64,000 bases of DNA, taken from Rhodanobacter sp. T12-5. GTDB lineage: Bacteria > Pseudomonadota > Gammaproteobacteria > Xanthomonadales > Rhodanobacteraceae. Location of the stretch: NCBI RefSeq assembly GCF_008329435.1, contig NZ_NPKN01000008.1:173017-237016 (forward strand), written 5' to 3'. The translations under genes and the position numbers were made by a program. This document shows, piece by piece, positions 1-8,108 of this stretch. The notes under the pieces are model-generated. The model saw only the letters and a list, made by a program, of their open reading frames with translations, did not search any database and was not told the origin of the DNA. Within the stretch, counting starts at the first letter, position 1, and each line of letters begins with the position of its first letter.

Positions 1-67
1 GGTCGTCGTCGCCGGTCTCCGCGCTGTGGCCGCGGTTGTCGAAGCGGAAAGGGAAGTCGATATTCAT
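1..67 (-). CDS. gp25-like baseplate wedge protein (5' end only)
   Basis: Only the first 22 codons lie in the window. The translation opens MNIDFPFRFDNRG, which is typical of the GPW/gp25 family found in eCIS, T6SS (TssE) and phage baseplates. In those machines gp25 sits in the inner baseplate and primes sheath assembly. It starts 7 bases after the PAAR-like gene, on the same strand and in the usual eCIS order (spike, PAAR, gp25, then baseplate J), which supports the call. The rest of the baseplate genes should lie just beyond the left edge. Confidence 0.75.
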   Translation of the reverse strand, partial: MNIDFPFRFDNRGHSAETGDDD

Positions 68-74
68 GGCGTTC

Positions 75-398
75 TCACATCGCGGTGACGCGTGTCTGGC
101 TGGCGACGATCAGCAGCGGCGTGCCGGTCGGCGCGCAGATCGCCTGGCTGTCGAACAGCAGCAGCGGCTGCCCGCTGGAAGTCACCCGGGTGGCGGCGGT
201 GACGAACTGCGCGGTGACGCACGGCCCGTTCGCCGCCGGTGGCGGCGGCAGCGCGCAGCCGGCAACCAGCCACGGCGCCGGCAGGGTCACGCTGGGCTGG
301 CCGCTGACGCTGACGCGCGGATTTGGCGCGGTGGCCTGCACCTGACCGCCGTGCGAACAGAGCACGCTGGCACCGACATGGATGAGGAAGCCCGGCAT
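75..398 (-). CDS. small PAAR-like eCIS protein
   Basis: 107 aa, beginning MPGFLIHVGASVLCSHGG, with several short beta-prone segments and scattered Cys residues. Small proteins with this kind of N-terminus sit between gpV and gp25 in many eCIS operons and are taken as PAAR-like caps for the spike tip. That role is inferred from position and size; I see no complete PAAR repeat pattern. A strong AGGAGG lies just upstream of the start, and the gene follows the gpV-like spike by 10 bases. Confidence 0.6.
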   Translation of the reverse strand: MPGFLIHVGASVLCSHGGQVQATAPNPRVSVSGQPSVTLPAPWLVAGCALPPPPAANGPCVTAQFVTAATRVTSSGQPLLLFDSQAICAPTGTPLLIVASQTRVTAM

Positions 399-408
399 CG
401 CATGCCTC

Positions 409-915
409 CTAGGTGACCACCAGCGCGCCGTTGTTGATGGTCACCGTCGGCCCGGCCAGCACGATGGTGGCGCCCTGGCCGTTGGAGATCGTGATGCCGA
501 TCTCGTTGACCATGATCATCGCGCCGGTGACGCTCTTCAGCAGGATGCCGCCGGTCGGTCCCGGCAGATCGCTGATCACGATGGCGTTCTGCAGGCCCGA
601 CTGCAGCACCACGCTCGGGCTGGCCGGATTGCCGGCCAGTGCCAGCGCCGGCACTTCTGCCGCCACACCCCAGAAACCGCCGACCCAGATCGGATAATCC
701 GGATCGCCCTGCTCGAACTCGATCCACACGCCCGCGCCGATCTGCGGTACCACGTAGACACCGCTCTGCTTGCCGGCGATCGGCACGCAAGGCATCGCCC
801 AGCTCGACGGAACCAGCCCGGACACGTCCGGCACCATCGCCTGGATGCGCCCGCGCTGTTCGGGATCCACGTTCTGGATCACGGTGCCGCGGTACTTGCC
901 GTAATAGCGGTTCAT
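409..915 (-). CDS. gpV/VgrG-like baseplate spike protein
   Basis: 168 aa. The N-terminal part (about residues 5-90) has the OB-fold pattern of phage baseplate assembly protein V, including GKYRGTVIQNVDPEQRGRI and the IWVGGFWG stretch. The C-terminal 60 residues are short alternating hydrophobic and Gly-rich strands such as GATIVLAGPTVTINNGALVV, as expected for the triple-stranded beta-helix of a needle. In eCIS this trimer forms the membrane-puncturing spike under the hub. Its ATG overlaps the stop of the gpD-like hub gene (ATGA), so the two are translationally coupled. Confidence 0.9.
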   Translation of the reverse strand: MNRYYGKYRGTVIQNVDPEQRGRIQAMVPDVSGLVPSSWAMPCVPIAGKQSGVYVVPQIGAGVWIEFEQGDPDYPIWVGGFWGVAAEVPALALAGNPASPSVVLQSGLQNAIVISDLPGPTGGILLKSVTGAMIMVNEIGITISNGQGATIVLAGPTVTINNGALVVT

Positions 916-2048
916 GCCAGCACCAGCGGCACGGTGGAGAGCAGCCCCTTGCGCGACAGCTCGAAGCTCTGCTTGTACTCGCCGCGCTTGATCGTGTGGC
1001 GCACCTGGCTGACGTAGTGCAGCCCGTCGAACGCGGGGCCGACGCCGCGCACGCCGACCAGCTGGCGCGGCTTCAGCACGCGGCCGTAGCGCACCACGTC
1101 GAGGCTGCCGCGGCCGGTGACGGTGTCGGCGGACTTCGCCGCCTCGGCCATGCCCAGCAGCATCGCGCGCATCGGCGAATACTTCGCGGTCTCCGGCAGC
1201 GTGCGGAATTTCTGCGGCGGCGGATCGATCAGCCCCAGCGGCGGATTGAGCGGGCCGATGTCCGGGATCGGTATCGGCAACGGCAGCTTGGTCTGCTCGT
1301 TCTGGATGTAGACGATCGGCAGGCTGCGCGCGTTGCCGTCGTAGCTGAAGCTGAGGCTCTCGACGTTGCTCGCCGCATCCATGTCCGCGTTCAACGCCGG
1401 CTGCGGCACGCCAACCTTCACCTTCGGCCCCCAGTACGCGATGCTCATGCCGGGCGCCGGGCCGGGATCGAGGTAGAACACGTAGCCGACACGCTCGGCC
1501 AGCGTGCGGATGTATTCCAGATCGCTGCCCTGCTGGGTCGGCACGCGGTTGGTCGGGATCGGCACGTCAATCGCGATGCTCGGGATCACCAGCGGCACGA
1601 TGCCGAGGAACGCGTACTTGGCCAGCAGCAGGGCCACGATCGCCTCGGCCGGCATCGCCGGATACGGCAGGCCCGGCAGGCCGGAGAATTCCAGCTTGGT
1701 CATCACCGCGGTGAGGTCGTCGCCGGTGACCTGCAGCGTGGTGTGGCGCTGGTCCGCGCCGGGCAGCACTTCGGTGCGGGTCACCACGCCGTCGATCAAC
1801 ACCTGCGGCATGCCGTTGAGCGTGACCACCACGATCACCCGCAGCAGCGGCACCACCCCGCCGCCCGAGAGCAGGAACAGCGTGTGCAGCGGCGACTGCA
1901 CGCTCAGCGTGAACTGCAGGGTGAACGCGCCGGCCGCTTCGTCCGGTGCACTCACCTCGATCTGGGTCAGCGCATCCAGCACGATCTGCGGCACCGGCAC
2001 CGGCACCACCGGGCCGACCAGCAAGGTCAGGTGCACGCCCTCAAGCAT
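912..2048 (-). CDS. gpD/gp27-like baseplate hub protein
   Basis: 378 aa, resembling phage late control gene D and the N-terminal hub half of VgrG (Afp8/Pvc8 equivalent). It is rich in beta strands and contains GSDLEYIRTLAERVGYVFYLD near residues 185-205, a motif of the gpD family. The hub joins the tube to the spike. It overlaps the LysM gene by 8 bases upstream and the spike gene by 4 bases downstream. Hub and spike are separate here, whereas T6SS VgrG fuses them. Confidence 0.9.
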   Translation of the reverse strand: MLEGVHLTLLVGPVVPVPVPQIVLDALTQIEVSAPDEAAGAFTLQFTLSVQSPLHTLFLLSGGGVVPLLRVIVVVTLNGMPQVLIDGVVTRTEVLPGADQRHTTLQVTGDDLTAVMTKLEFSGLPGLPYPAMPAEAIVALLLAKYAFLGIVPLVIPSIAIDVPIPTNRVPTQQGSDLEYIRTLAERVGYVFYLDPGPAPGMSIAYWGPKVKVGVPQPALNADMDAASNVESLSFSYDGNARSLPIVYIQNEQTKLPLPIPIPDIGPLNPPLGLIDPPPQKFRTLPETAKYSPMRAMLLGMAEAAKSADTVTGRGSLDVVRYGRVLKPRQLVGVRGVGPAFDGLHYVSQVRHTIKRGEYKQSFELSRKGLLSTVPLVLA

Positions 2049-2361
2049 GCGGCACCCCCGGGATGCCTTCGGGCAAGGTGATGCGTAGCTGTTTTCCGAT
2101 CGTCTCGGTCAACTCTTCCGGACGCAGTGCACGGTTCGCATCGCACAGCCGCCAGAACTGTTCGGGATCACCGAGGTAGCGCGCCGTGATGTTGTCCAGC
2201 CGCTCGTTCTGCACCACGCGATGCCACTGCAGCAAGGCGAAGTTTTCCGGCGGCGGCACGAAGCGGCGTTTGAGATAGGTGACCGGCGTGCCGTCGGCGC
2301 GCACGAGGGTCGCGGCCGGCGTCAGCGCGTAGCGACTGGTGGGAGGAAAGATCACGTTCAT
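2041..2361 (-). CDS. LysM-like baseplate/tube-initiator small protein
   Basis: 106 aa from the ATG at 2361. The C-terminal half matches the degenerate LysM of eCIS Afp7/Pvc7-type proteins, for example RLDNITARYLGDPEQFWRLC followed by DAN and GKQLRITLP. The ATG overlaps the stop of the preceding gene by one base (TGATG), which decides the start. In Afp/PVC the LysM domain is part of a larger baseplate/tube adaptor; here it is encoded on its own. Confidence 0.8.
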   Translation of the reverse strand: MNVIFPPTSRYALTPAATLVRADGTPVTYLKRRFVPPPENFALLQWHRVVQNERLDNITARYLGDPEQFWRLCDANRALRPEELTETIGKQLRITLPEGIPGVPHA

Positions 2362-3017
2362 CACGGCACTCCACTCAAGCCGAGCGCGGAAAGTTGGCCG
2401 CCGGCACCGCCGGCCAGGCGCTCCTTCTGCTGCAGGTAGCTCATGAACAGGCTGGCGGCCTTGTGCCCGGACGGCACGTCGTTCACCGACAGCACGCGCA
2501 GGCCGAGACTGACCTTGGCGCGGATCGGATTCAGCGCGGGGTCGAACGCCTCCTCGGTGATGCTGAATTCGGTGACGCGCACCGGCAGGATGCGCGACTT
2601 GCTCCACACGAACAGCGCCAGCGGTGTCTCCATCGGCACGATCTCCAGCGTGCCGATCTGCGCCAGCACGTCGTTCGCACGCAGCTGGCCGCTGGTCGGA
2701 TAGACCATCGTCTCCAGCGCCGCCAGTTGCGCGAAGAGGCCGGACTGCGTGGTGACGCTGTTCTGCTCCGGAAACTCCAACTGGTCGGTGGCGTCGATCT
2801 CCGCCTCCAGCTTCAACGTCTCCACCGGCGGCCCCTTCAGGCGCAGCACCTCGGAACGGTCGCCGCCATCGGCACTGACCGCCTGCACCTGCAGCGAGCG
2901 CGTGAGCGAATCGGGGTTGTACTGCAGCGCGATCACCCGCAGCACCGCCGAGGTGCCGGCATCGATCAGCACGATGCCGCCCTTGAGAATCCGCGGTGAG
3001 CCGGGGAAGGCGCTCAT
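2361..3017 (-). CDS. eCIS tube-initiator (Afp7/Pvc7 N-terminal-like) protein
   Basis: 218 aa, starting MSAFPGSPRILKGGIVLID and containing VLRVIALQYNPDSLTRSLQV, a signature of the contractile injection system tube-protein family that lies between tube and hub. The C-terminal 20 residues contain a short helix (SLFMSYLQQKERLAG). It follows the lytic enzyme gene with a 4-base overlap and precedes the LysM gene with a 1-base overlap. Together with the next gene it probably forms a split Afp7 equivalent. Confidence 0.8.
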   Translation of the reverse strand: MSAFPGSPRILKGGIVLIDAGTSAVLRVIALQYNPDSLTRSLQVQAVSADGGDRSEVLRLKGPPVETLKLEAEIDATDQLEFPEQNSVTTQSGLFAQLAALETMVYPTSGQLRANDVLAQIGTLEIVPMETPLALFVWSKSRILPVRVTEFSITEEAFDPALNPIRAKVSLGLRVLSVNDVPSGHKAASLFMSYLQQKERLAGGAGGQLSALGLSGVP

Positions 3018-3769
3018 GGCACGTGGCCGAAACCGAGCAGCTTGTCCATCCGGCTCAGCACATAGGAGAAGCCCTGCACGCGCGGGCTGCGGTTGCCCTC
3101 GATCGTGTACAGCATGCCGTCCTGTACCGAGTGCACCAGGCCGGTGTGACCGAGCCAGCCGGCGAGGCTCACCCGCCACCAAACCACGACGTCGCCGGGC
3201 ACCGGCACGTAACCGCTGCCCGGTGCGTTGGACCAGCCGTGCTGCTTGAACTCGGTCAGCAGGCTGCGCGCACTGGCGGCATAGGCGAACGGCATCGCCG
3301 CCTTGTCGCCACCGCTCGCCTGCATGAAACACCAGCTGACGAAGCCGGCACACCACGACTGACCTTCGTCGAGACCGGCCGGTGCGAGGTACTTGCGCAC
3401 GAAGGGGCCGCGATTGTTGCCGCCGATCTCACGCGCGTTGGCCTTCAGTTCGCCGATCGCAGCGGCGAGTGCGGCACGGCCGACCCTGCTGCCGCCCTTT
3501 GCCGGCAGCGTGGAGTAATCGACCGCGGTCGGTGTCCTGATGAACGGCTTCGGGTGCTGCAGGCTCCACCATGTCAGCGGCCCGGCCACGCCATCGACGA
3601 CCAGCGGCTGACCGTGCTGATCGAGATTCTGCGCCTGGAACGCCCGCGTCGCCTGCCAGGTCCTGGTGTCGAACGTGCCGTTGACGTCGGCCGCATAACC
3701 ACGCTGCACCAGCAGCTTCTGCAACTGCCGCACCTGCGAACCTTGATCGCCCTTGCGCAAGGTAGCCAT
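3014..3769 (-). CDS. peptidoglycan-binding + CHAP amidase/endopeptidase
   Basis: 251 aa. Residues 1-75 form a PG_binding_1 domain (LRKGDQGSQVRQLQKLLVQR, then GTFDTRTWQATRAFQ). Residues 120-250 form a CHAP/NlpC-type domain with the likely nucleophile C140 in GQSWCAGFVSW, H208 in LGHTGLV and E224/N226 in IEGN. This predicts a cell-wall hydrolase. There is no signal peptide, so export would need lysis, loading into the particle or another route. The gene lies inside the eCIS operon directly after a membrane protein. Its role (particle release, lysis or cargo) is inferred. The ATG at 3769 lies 2 bases after the upstream stop codon. Confidence 0.85.
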   Translation of the reverse strand: MATLRKGDQGSQVRQLQKLLVQRGYAADVNGTFDTRTWQATRAFQAQNLDQHGQPLVVDGVAGPLTWWSLQHPKPFIRTPTAVDYSTLPAKGGSRVGRAALAAAIGELKANAREIGGNNRGPFVRKYLAPAGLDEGQSWCAGFVSWCFMQASGGDKAAMPFAYAASARSLLTEFKQHGWSNAPGSGYVPVPGDVVVWWRVSLAGWLGHTGLVHSVQDGMLYTIEGNRSPRVQGFSYVLSRMDKLLGFGHVP

Positions 3770-3771
3770 CG

Positions 3772-4647
3772 TCAGTGCTCCGTAGGCCTGCTGCCCACCC
3801 TGGCGGCGTGCAGCACGGCAGCGTTGATCTTGATGTTCGGGTTGAGCTTGTACGCCGCGTCGACATTCGCCTGCGCCTTTTGCGGCTGGCCGAGCACGAC
3901 ATAGGCCTCGGCCAGTGCGGCATGCGAAGCCGCCGGCAAGGGTGCGCCGGTGCCTTGCAGCTGTCTGGCGATAGCGGCGATTTCGTGCTGCCTGGCGCTG
4001 TCCACCGTGGCAGGAGCGCTGGCGGTCGATTCCGCAGCCGTGCCCGCACTGGCCGGCGTACCCGCCCCGGTCGCGATTGGCGGGCCGACCGTCGCCGTGC
4101 CGGCGGTGGCCGCGCTCGCTGCGGGTGCGGGTGACGGCATGGGCGGTGGCGCCGCGATCGGCGCGCCCGCCTGCACTTCGTTCAACTTCGCGGTCAGAAC
4201 CGGTACCAAAGTGGCCTGCACCTGCGCCGACGGTTGGTGCTGCAGCACCGACTGCGCCAGTTGATAACCCTTGTTCACTTCGCCGATGGCGCGATAGCCA
4301 TCGGCTACCTGTGCCTGCAACTGCGGGTTGTCGGCAGCGCGCTCCTCGATCGAACTCAACGTCTTGGCCGATTGTTGCTGCTGTGCCGGGTCGGTCGTTC
4401 CCGCGGGCTGCGCCCGGATGCGATCCAGTTCGACCATGTCCTGGCTGAACTTGACCGCCTGGATGCCGGGAAAACCCATCAACACGACCGCGAAGATGAT
4501 CAGCACCATCGCCATCTTGAAATCCCGACGCTGCACGATCATCACCGTGATCGCCAGCAGCGCGAACACGAACAGGATGAAGCCGCAGATCAGCATCAGC
4601 TTTTCGTAGCCGAGCAGACCGTCGAAGATGCTGTTGACGATGTTCAT
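3772..4647 (-). CDS. two-TM membrane protein with TPR-like C-terminal region
   Basis: 291 aa. Two hydrophobic segments near residues 17-38 (LICGFILFVFALLAITVMI) and 47-65 (MVLIIFAVVLMGFPGIQAV) are followed by a soluble region. That region has helical TPR-like patches around residues 90-140 and 225-285, separated by a Pro/Ala linker. I do not recognise a named family. Being followed so closely by a lytic enzyme suggests a membrane anchor, a holin-like partner or an assembly platform; this is inference only. The gene follows a 137-base gap after the DUF4157 gene, the largest break inside the cluster. Confidence 0.7.
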   Translation of the reverse strand: MNIVNSIFDGLLGYEKLMLICGFILFVFALLAITVMIVQRRDFKMAMVLIIFAVVLMGFPGIQAVKFSQDMVELDRIRAQPAGTTDPAQQQQSAKTLSSIEERAADNPQLQAQVADGYRAIGEVNKGYQLAQSVLQHQPSAQVQATLVPVLTAKLNEVQAGAPIAAPPPMPSPAPAASAATAGTATVGPPIATGAGTPASAGTAAESTASAPATVDSARQHEIAAIARQLQGTGAPLPAASHAALAEAYVVLGQPQKAQANVDAAYKLNPNIKINAAVLHAARVGSRPTEH

Positions 4648-4784
4648 GAACGTATCCTGGATGCAGCAAGATCAGCGTCGAAATTTTCCCCGTTTGATAG
4701 CCATCTCAATGCGATCGACAAACAACGCCGTCGGTTGAAAGATTCCAAGCGCGCGGCCCGACACCGATTGACGTGCCCGCGCCA

Positions 4785-6992
4785 TCAGGGAGCCGGCCCT
4801 TGCGTTGTGGGTGGAGTCGGGTTCGGTTTCTGCGGGATCTCGAGGTCAAGATGGAAATGCAGGATCAGCGGCGCCGGGCCGTGCCAGTTGATGTTCGTGG
4901 CGCTACTGGTACCCATGAATTCAACATTGCGCGTACCGGTCGCGGCATTCACTTCTTCCGCGACCCGGAAGTCGTTGTAGAGCACACGCCAGCGCGCGCC
5001 CATCGCCTTGGCCGTTGCATCGATCTGCATCAGGAAGTCGACCGCGGCGCGGTGCTGCCAGAATCCACGTTGATCCAGCGGCGTTGAGAGCGTCAGGTCA
5101 ACCGAGAAGCCCTTGCCGGCCCAGCTGCCGCCGCCATGTCCGCGGTAGTTGCCGGCCTTGAACGAGGCTGTCTTCGGATCGTTCTTCAGTGCGGTGAGAA
5201 AGTCAGCCATCTCCGGTGCGACGCCAGCCATGCCCTTCTCGGACTGGATGTCGGCGGGAATATCGACCATGGCAAGCGGTGTGTAGGTCGGGCCGAACTT
5301 GCTCAGGTACGAGGCCGTCTGCTTGATCGTCTCCGAGTCGACCTGCTCGCGCCGACCAACGGCCCAGGCATGCGAGATGTCCTCGATCTGCTGCCGCGCC
5401 CATTGATTCTGGTCACAGCGCACGTCGGTCATTTCGGCTTCGATTTCGCTGGCGATGACATCGGCCGACTTAGCCGGTGGGGTCTCGCCCTTGCCGGCCT
5501 TCGGCTTTGCGTTCTTCTCCTTGGTGATGCGTTTGCGCGCCGCGTCGAGGCGGTGCTGCATCGCGTTCAGCCATCCTCTGCCGTAACGCGTCAGCGCGCC
5601 CTGGATCGTGTTGTCGTAGTCGGTAGCAAGCGCATCCTCGAATTTCCTTGCAAGTTCGGTGGTGACGCTGTCTACGTCCTGCTTTTTCACAGCGGCTTCG
5701 GCATCGGCGACCCGCTTCGCCTCCGACTTCCGGGCAGCAATCTTTGCCCTCGCAGTGGCCTTTGCAATCTCGCGCCTGTCGGCGAGACCTTCGACAGCCT
5801 TCTTTACCGCTTCTTCGGATGCGGTCCTGGCCTCGGTTGCTGCTTGCTTCCTGGCCTGTTCGACGTCGGCGCGGTAGCGCTTGGCGATTTCGTCGTCGAC
5901 GACACGCTCGGCGTGACACTGGGCGAGCTCCTTCGCGAATCTCGCGCGGTCCGCATCCCCGCCAAAGCGCGCCGTACTCGGCGTCGGCAGCTCGGCCTTC
6001 TCCTTGGCGGGCGGCGCCGTTGCAGGCGCAGCGGTGCAGGCGAGCACGATGATGTTCTTTTGTGGCGCGTCGGGGCATGCCGCAACGCCTGCGGTCGCGG
6101 CACGGTGACCGCCCGGGGTCACGGTGTCAGCTGGCGTCTGGCTCGCCTGGTTCTGGCTTCCTTCAGCGGTCATGGCATCCATGTCGCCCGGCGTGCTGTC
6201 GGACTGCCCTGGTTTGGACTGGCCCTTCTCGACCCGCTCACTTTCGACCGCATCGGTACCTGCCGTCCCCTTGCCTTCGGGCTGGCGCTGGATGCGCCAC
6301 GGCACGCTGCCGCTTTGCTTCGGAGCGTTGACAGGTTCGTGGGCAAAAATCCTGCGGCCACCTTGCATATCCGGCGAATACCAGCCCTCGTCGACGCCGA
6401 TGCGGCTGTCACCCCGCGACTGCTGCACGACGTGCACCAACTCGTGCGAAAGCAGCCGTTTGCCTGCATGCGAACCCGGAGCGTACTGTCCGGCCCCGAA
6501 TACGATGTCATACCCAAAAGTGAAGGCACGGGCATTGATATCCCGCGCTGACTGCTCGGCCGTTGAGCCGGTATGCACTCGCACCCTGGAGAAATCGTGA
6601 GCAAAGCGTTGCTCCATGTCTTGCCGCAAGTCCGGATGCAGTGGGCTGCCCGAACTGGCAAGTGCCAGATCCACACTGGGAGGTGCCGTGTCCGCATGTG
6701 AGTCCGCATTATTGGCCATGCGCAGGATTCGCGGCGGTGAGCGCACGCCTCTCGGCGACGCTGGCACGGACATCACCTGCTCGGCGACACGATCCGCCTC
6801 GAGCTCGAATAGATCATTTGACGCGCCAACGCTGAGCTTGCGCTGCAAACCGAGCCTCTTCTTGCTGCATTCGGCGCACTCGCCACCTCCCGGCGCGTGC
6901 GTGCCACACGCGCACTTGCGCCGCAGCAACAGACCGTGGGCCGGCGCCGAGGGGGCCGACCTCACTGGCACGCTGGCGTTGCGTTCGCTCAC
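4785..6992 (-). CDS. DUF4157 metalloprotease-domain protein, candidate eCIS cargo
   Basis: 735 aa from a GTG start whose GTGA overlaps the stop of the upstream gene. Cys pairs at residues 27-29 and 39-42 look like a small zinc knuckle. Residues 116-190 are DUF4157, with the zinc-protease motif HELVH at 183-187. A long Lys/Glu/Ala-rich helical region covers roughly 300-560. The last 120 residues contain H619 and D632 (GHGGGSWAGKGFSVDL) and HFHLD at 712-716, an arrangement recalling M15-type D,D- or L,D-peptidases. DUF4157 proteins are strongly associated with eCIS operons and are often toxin/cargo proteins. The cargo role and the M15 resemblance are inferences. Confidence 0.8.
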   Translation of the reverse strand: MSERNASVPVRSAPSAPAHGLLLRRKCACGTHAPGGGECAECSKKRLGLQRKLSVGASNDLFELEADRVAEQVMSVPASPRGVRSPPRILRMANNADSHADTAPPSVDLALASSGSPLHPDLRQDMEQRFAHDFSRVRVHTGSTAEQSARDINARAFTFGYDIVFGAGQYAPGSHAGKRLLSHELVHVVQQSRGDSRIGVDEGWYSPDMQGGRRIFAHEPVNAPKQSGSVPWRIQRQPEGKGTAGTDAVESERVEKGQSKPGQSDSTPGDMDAMTAEGSQNQASQTPADTVTPGGHRAATAGVAACPDAPQKNIIVLACTAAPATAPPAKEKAELPTPSTARFGGDADRARFAKELAQCHAERVVDDEIAKRYRADVEQARKQAATEARTASEEAVKKAVEGLADRREIAKATARAKIAARKSEAKRVADAEAAVKKQDVDSVTTELARKFEDALATDYDNTIQGALTRYGRGWLNAMQHRLDAARKRITKEKNAKPKAGKGETPPAKSADVIASEIEAEMTDVRCDQNQWARQQIEDISHAWAVGRREQVDSETIKQTASYLSKFGPTYTPLAMVDIPADIQSEKGMAGVAPEMADFLTALKNDPKTASFKAGNYRGHGGGSWAGKGFSVDLTLSTPLDQRGFWQHRAAVDFLMQIDATAKAMGARWRVLYNDFRVAEEVNAATGTRNVEFMGTSSATNINWHGPAPLILHFHLDLEIPQKPNPTPPTTQGPAP

Positions 6993-7819
6993 GGCCGATT
7001 CGCCGCCAGGCGCTTGCCTGCAGGCGCCTTCTTCGCCGCGGTCGGCTTGCGCTTGCGCAACCCGGCGAGGAACGCATCGAGCTTCGTCGCATCCAGCGCG
7101 CGCCTCTTCTTCGCAGTGTCGATCGCGTCGATGATTGCGTAGGCCTCGTCGCAGTATCTGGCAAGGAACGGCCAGGTCATCTGCTGCTTGCGGCCCCAGG
7201 TCACGCAGACCGGGCCGAGTTTGGTGTAGCCGGGCACGTAGACGTAGTGGCCGTTGTGCGGGTTCGGCTGGCCGGCCTTGCCGCCGACCACCGCCCACGG
7301 TTTTCCCGCATAGAACTGGGTCAGCGCCGCGTCGGGCAGGGTCAGGCCGAGGCCCACGCCGATGCCCATGAACACCGCGCGCTTGACCTCGCTGCGCTTG
7401 CGCTGATCGATCTGCGCAAACGCCTTGATCTTGTAGCGCCGCTTCGCCGCGAGCCAGCCCTTGCTGCGCCACTCCTTCACCGAATCCAGCACGACCAGGC
7501 CGCTGTCGACGCCACCGCTCTCGCTGAAGTACTCCTGCAGCACGTCGTGGTCGCTGATCGCGATCAGCTTGTTCTGCTCGGCCCTCTCGAAGCGCAAGGT
7601 CTGGTGCGCGCGGCCGGCGATCACGCAGTCACCATACTGGTCGTTGCCGAACATCGGCGTGGGGATGCCATGGTGGACCACGTCGAAATCGTATTCGGCC
7701 GGCAGCACCGGCGGAGCCTTCAGCAGCACGGCGAACATCAGGTTGCGGTCATCGCGTCTGGCCTTCCGTTTGCCGAAACGCACGATGCCGTCGGGGCGGG
7801 GTTTGGGGATCGTTTGCAT
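6989..7819 (-). CDS. papain-like cysteine-peptidase-fold protein
   Basis: 276 aa with no signal peptide. A Cys in a papain-like context occurs at C65 (FGNDQYGDCVIAGRAHQTL) and a possible catalytic His at H191 (GHYVYVPGYT), followed by VTWG at 206-209, as in the C1 peptidase fold. The C-terminal 40 residues are Lys/Arg-rich. It has a good AAGGAGC ribosome site. It sits between the ATPase side of the operon and the DUF4157 gene, overlapping the latter by 4 bases, so the two are translationally coupled. It could be a protease, an effector or a cargo-processing partner; activity is not proven by sequence. Confidence 0.65.
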   Translation of the reverse strand: MQTIPKPRPDGIVRFGKRKARRDDRNLMFAVLLKAPPVLPAEYDFDVVHHGIPTPMFGNDQYGDCVIAGRAHQTLRFERAEQNKLIAISDHDVLQEYFSESGGVDSGLVVLDSVKEWRSKGWLAAKRRYKIKAFAQIDQRKRSEVKRAVFMGIGVGLGLTLPDAALTQFYAGKPWAVVGGKAGQPNPHNGHYVYVPGYTKLGPVCVTWGRKQQMTWPFLARYCDEAYAIIDAIDTAKKRRALDATKLDAFLAGLRKRKPTAAKKAPAGKRLAANRP

Positions 7820-7820
7820 G

Positions 7821-8108
7821 TCAATGCTCCTTGCCTGCGGTGTACGCATGGGCAGCGACGCCGAGACCTTGCTGCACTGCCGTGGCGATACGCGAACCCA
7901 GCGTCTGCTGCGGATGCGTGGCGAGCGGCAGCGTCGTCGGCGGCAACGCGGCCACGGCACCCAGGCGGCGCAAGGCATCGACCGCGCCGGGTTGCGCCAG
8001 CCGTTGCGTCAACTCGCGTTTGAGCGCATCGCGCACGCTGCCGTTGCGCTCGCCACCGAGCAGCGCCTCGTCCAGCACCAGCCGCTCGATGTGCAGCACG
8101 ATGCTCAT
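7821..8108 (-). CDS. small eCIS-operon protein, unrecognised
   Basis: 95 aa starting MSIVLHIERLVLDEALLGG. The N-terminal 40 residues look helical and acidic/basic; the rest is Ala-rich with another helix (QQTLGSRIATAVQQGLGV). The ATG overlaps the ATPase stop (ATGA) and a GGAGG precedes it, so it is translated with the ATPase. Small proteins of this kind sit next to the ATPase in many eCIS operons. No function can be assigned. Confidence 0.7.
   Translation of the reverse strand: MSIVLHIERLVLDEALLGGERNGSVRDALKRELTQRLAQPGAVDALRRLGAVAALPPTTLPLATHPQQTLGSRIATAVQQGLGVAAHAYTAGKEH

Noticed and set aside
639..2081. 480-codon plus-strand open frame opposite the gpD-like gene
   Set aside because: Arg/His-rich antisense shadow with no motif; the minus-strand hub gene explains the region.
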